Source: Promethearchaeota archaeon (GTDB lineage: Archaea > Asgardarchaeota > Lokiarchaeia > Sigyniarchaeales > SOKP01). From it: a stretch of 6,706 nt of DNA. The translations under genes were made by a program, and so were the position numbers. Each line of letters begins with the position of its first letter. Within the stretch, counting starts at the first letter, position 1. The notes beneath the pieces are model-generated. The model did not search any database. It saw only the letters and a list, made by a program, of their open reading frames with translations, and was not told the origin of the DNA. The DNA lies in assembly GCA_030615145.1 (NCBI GenBank), contig JAUWZT010000192.1, forward strand, positions 1 through 6,706, given 5' to 3'. Positions 5,857 to 6,706 of this stretch are shown here, piece after piece.

Positions 5857-6021
5857 GAAAAACAATATTACAAGATTTATCGAATAGAACGAGCTATTAA
5901 ACATGTTAATAAATGCGATTGCTATACCCATCGTATCATTTTCTTTTTCATAGAGAGTAAAATCATCGAACCAAAAGAAATTCCATCTAAATTAATTAAA
6001 ACCCTTAAAAAATTTTTATAA
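5857..6021 (+). pseudogene. Truncated second copy of the HAD C-terminus, no start codon
   Basis: From 5959 to 6021 the frame encodes KIIEPKEIPSKLIKTLKKFL and a stop, matching the HAD C-terminus except for E or Q to K changes at four positions. The 34 codons before it (5857-5958) are open in the same frame but show no resemblance I can see to the HAD protein, and no ATG, GTG or TTG occurs in that frame. All HAD catalytic motifs are absent. This is best read as the remnant of a duplicated or second HAD gene. Because the frame continues without a stop from the TAA of the upstream 50-residue gene, an alternative is a C-terminal extension of that gene cut off by one stop codon. Confidence 0.6.
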
Positions 6022-6026
6022 ACTAA
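5958..6026 (+). repeat. 69-bp direct repeat, right copy
   Basis: This is the second copy of 5588-5656, 64 of 69 positions identical. Relative to the left copy, three of the five differences are G to A in the first base of Glu codons, one more is the same change near the end (GAA to AAA, CAA to AAA), and one is silent T to C. Beyond the repeat the flanks show only loose AT-rich resemblance. Confidence 0.92.
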
Positions 6027-6098
6027 TAAAAATAAATTATAAATACAATTTAATCAATTATTGAAATAATTTTAATTAAATATTTAATTTATTAAATC

Positions 6099-6350
6099 AT
6101 GAATATTACTTTCAAATTAGACATTTTGAAACCACACAGTCCCGATAACGAACTGATAGGCCGAACTTTAATGGAAACTGAGGACGTTACATTCGTGCAG
6201 ATTAAAACAGACGAGATAGACCAAAAAACGACCTCAATTTTTTTAACCATAAAAGGTACTGAAAACCTTACTTTGGATTCAATAAGGGATATTTTAGAAA
6301 GCATGAACTGTGCCCTGCATTCGGTTGATGAAGTTATTATTGAAAGATAA
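6099..6350 (+). CDS. DUF211 family protein
   Basis: This 83-residue protein belongs to a small, mainly archaeal family of unknown function. Family landmarks visible are LDILKPH at residues 7-13, a central VQIKTDEIDQKTTSIFLTIKG strand-turn-strand, a helix LTLDSIRDILESMNC and the terminal HSVDEVIIER. Known members form compact alpha/beta ferredoxin-like assemblies. Their job is not established, although an amino-acid or ligand-binding role has been considered. It is slightly shorter than usual because the N-terminal extension before the first strand is absent. The ATG lies in a very AT-rich stretch with TTTAATTAAA about 20-25 bp before it and no Shine-Dalgarno site, so a leaderless transcript is likely. 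It stands 78 bp after the HAD tail remnant and 80 bp before the next gene. Confidence 0.85.
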   Translation: MNITFKLDILKPHSPDNELIGRTLMETEDVTFVQIKTDEIDQKTTSIFLTIKGTENLTLDSIRDILESMNCALHSVDEVIIER

Positions 6351-6417
6351 AAATTTTAATATAACAAAATCCATAATAAGAATTCTATTCATTTAAGGTT
6401 CTGTTTAAAGGATACCG

Positions 6418-6425
6418 TTTATATA
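6418..6425 (+). promoter_or_regulatory. TATA-like box unusually close to the last gene's ATG
   Basis: TTTATATA is close to the archaeal consensus box but ends only 5 bp before the ATG at 6431. Initiation about 25 bp downstream would fall inside the reading frame. Either the box is not used for this gene, or translation begins later, for example at the in-frame GTG at 6455. Confidence 0.35.
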
Positions 6426-6430
6426 TAAAA

Positions 6431-6706
6431 ATGTCAACACAAAACCCTCCAAATGTGGTAAAAATTCTCCAAGAGCAAGGAGAGATCAACGACGAATTAG
6501 ACTACGCTATAATGAGTTATGTGATTAAAAATAGAGGAGCGGGGTACACTGCGTGTCAACCGCAGCTTGTTGAGCTTGAGGGCGATAAAAAAGCGATTAA
6601 AATGAATCTTGATAGTACTTTTATAGATAAAGATAATCAATTGATGGGATTGGGGATTGTTGGCGTCTTATATATAGATTTAGACAATCTACAAGTTATT
6701 TACAGC
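6431..6706 (+). CDS. Uncharacterised protein, N-terminal 92 residues (runs off the right edge)
   Basis: The frame is open from the ATG at 6431 to the window end, exactly 92 codons. I do not recognise the family. The start MSTQNPPNVVKILQEQGEI is followed by a predicted helix DELDYAIMSYVIKNRG. After it come a strand-rich part, LVELEGDKKAIKMNLDSTF, and a hydrophobic strand or short buried helix, MGLGIVGVLYIDLDN. Nothing suggests a signal peptide, and GLGIVGVLYI is short and flanked by acidic residues, so a cytoplasmic alpha/beta protein is more likely than a membrane one. Codon use looks coding (varied third positions, some GC-rich codons). The start is uncertain: the only strong TATA-like box is too near the ATG, and the GTG at 6455 is an alternative that would drop eight residues. 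The frame is closed upstream by TAA at 6377. Confidence 0.7.
   Translation, partial: MSTQNPPNVVKILQEQGEINDELDYAIMSYVIKNRGAGYTACQPQLVELEGDKKAIKMNLDSTFIDKDNQLMGLGIVGVLYIDLDNLQVIYS

Noticed and set aside
5903..5953. 16-codon frame starting at the ATG at 5903 between the repeats
   Set aside because: It is very short, has no Shine-Dalgarno site, and its frame differs from both the small gene and the HAD tail copy.
5588..6026. CRISPR-like repeat
   Set aside because: There are only two copies, 69 bp long, 370 bp apart, and the left copy is coding sequence. There is no regular spacing and no cas gene.
5857..6098. Possible RNA gene in the longest gap
   Set aside because: I see no tRNA-like cloverleaf, no GC-rich island and no stable hairpin. 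Much of it is explained by the HAD tail copy and AT-rich promoter DNA.
6092..6304. 70-codon minus-strand frame over the DUF211 gene
   Set aside because: The plus strand encodes a recognisable family here; the antisense frame has no support.

Overview
The window is AT-rich (roughly 70% A+T by eye) and looks archaeal. TATA-like boxes sit close in front of several start codons, most genes lack a Shine-Dalgarno (SD) site, and the gene set includes a DUF211 protein (a mainly archaeal family), a 2H-fold RNA cyclic phosphodiesterase (ThpR) and an MtaA-type corrinoid methyltransferase homologue. An AT-rich mesophilic archaeon such as an Asgard (Lokiarchaeia-like) lineage fits best, but the phylum is inference; nothing here settles it.

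Left part, minus strand (1-2157): a complete cytoplasmic glycoside hydrolase family 2 enzyme is followed downstream by the start of a small membrane protein that runs off the left edge. A short divergent intergenic region (2158-2267) separates it from a plus-strand uroporphyrinogen decarboxylase-fold protein (2268-3311) with the complete His-X-Cys...Cys zinc site of MtaA/MtbA-type methyltransferases.

Middle part, plus strand (3387-5651): a poorly known 320-residue protein carries what looks like a full set of kinase-fold catalytic residues. It is followed 33 bp later by thpR (TTG start, good SD), whose stop codon directly abuts the ATG of a HAD-superfamily phosphatase. The three could form one transcription unit devoted to phosphoryl chemistry.

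Right part (5652-6706): a 50-residue DUF4177-type protein, not marked by any long ORF, lies between two copies of a 69-bp direct repeat. The left copy is the 3' end of the HAD gene, with its last 20-odd codons and stop. The right copy, about 93% identical and in a preserved reading frame, has no start codon. The small gene therefore looks like a cassette set into, or left behind by, a duplication of the HAD 3' end. Its leader also resembles the thpR leader. Then come a DUF211 gene and a truncated unknown gene cut by the right edge.

No rRNA, tRNA, CRISPR array, insertion sequence or transposase was seen. The longest stretch without an intact gene is 5857-6098, which holds the truncated HAD tail copy.
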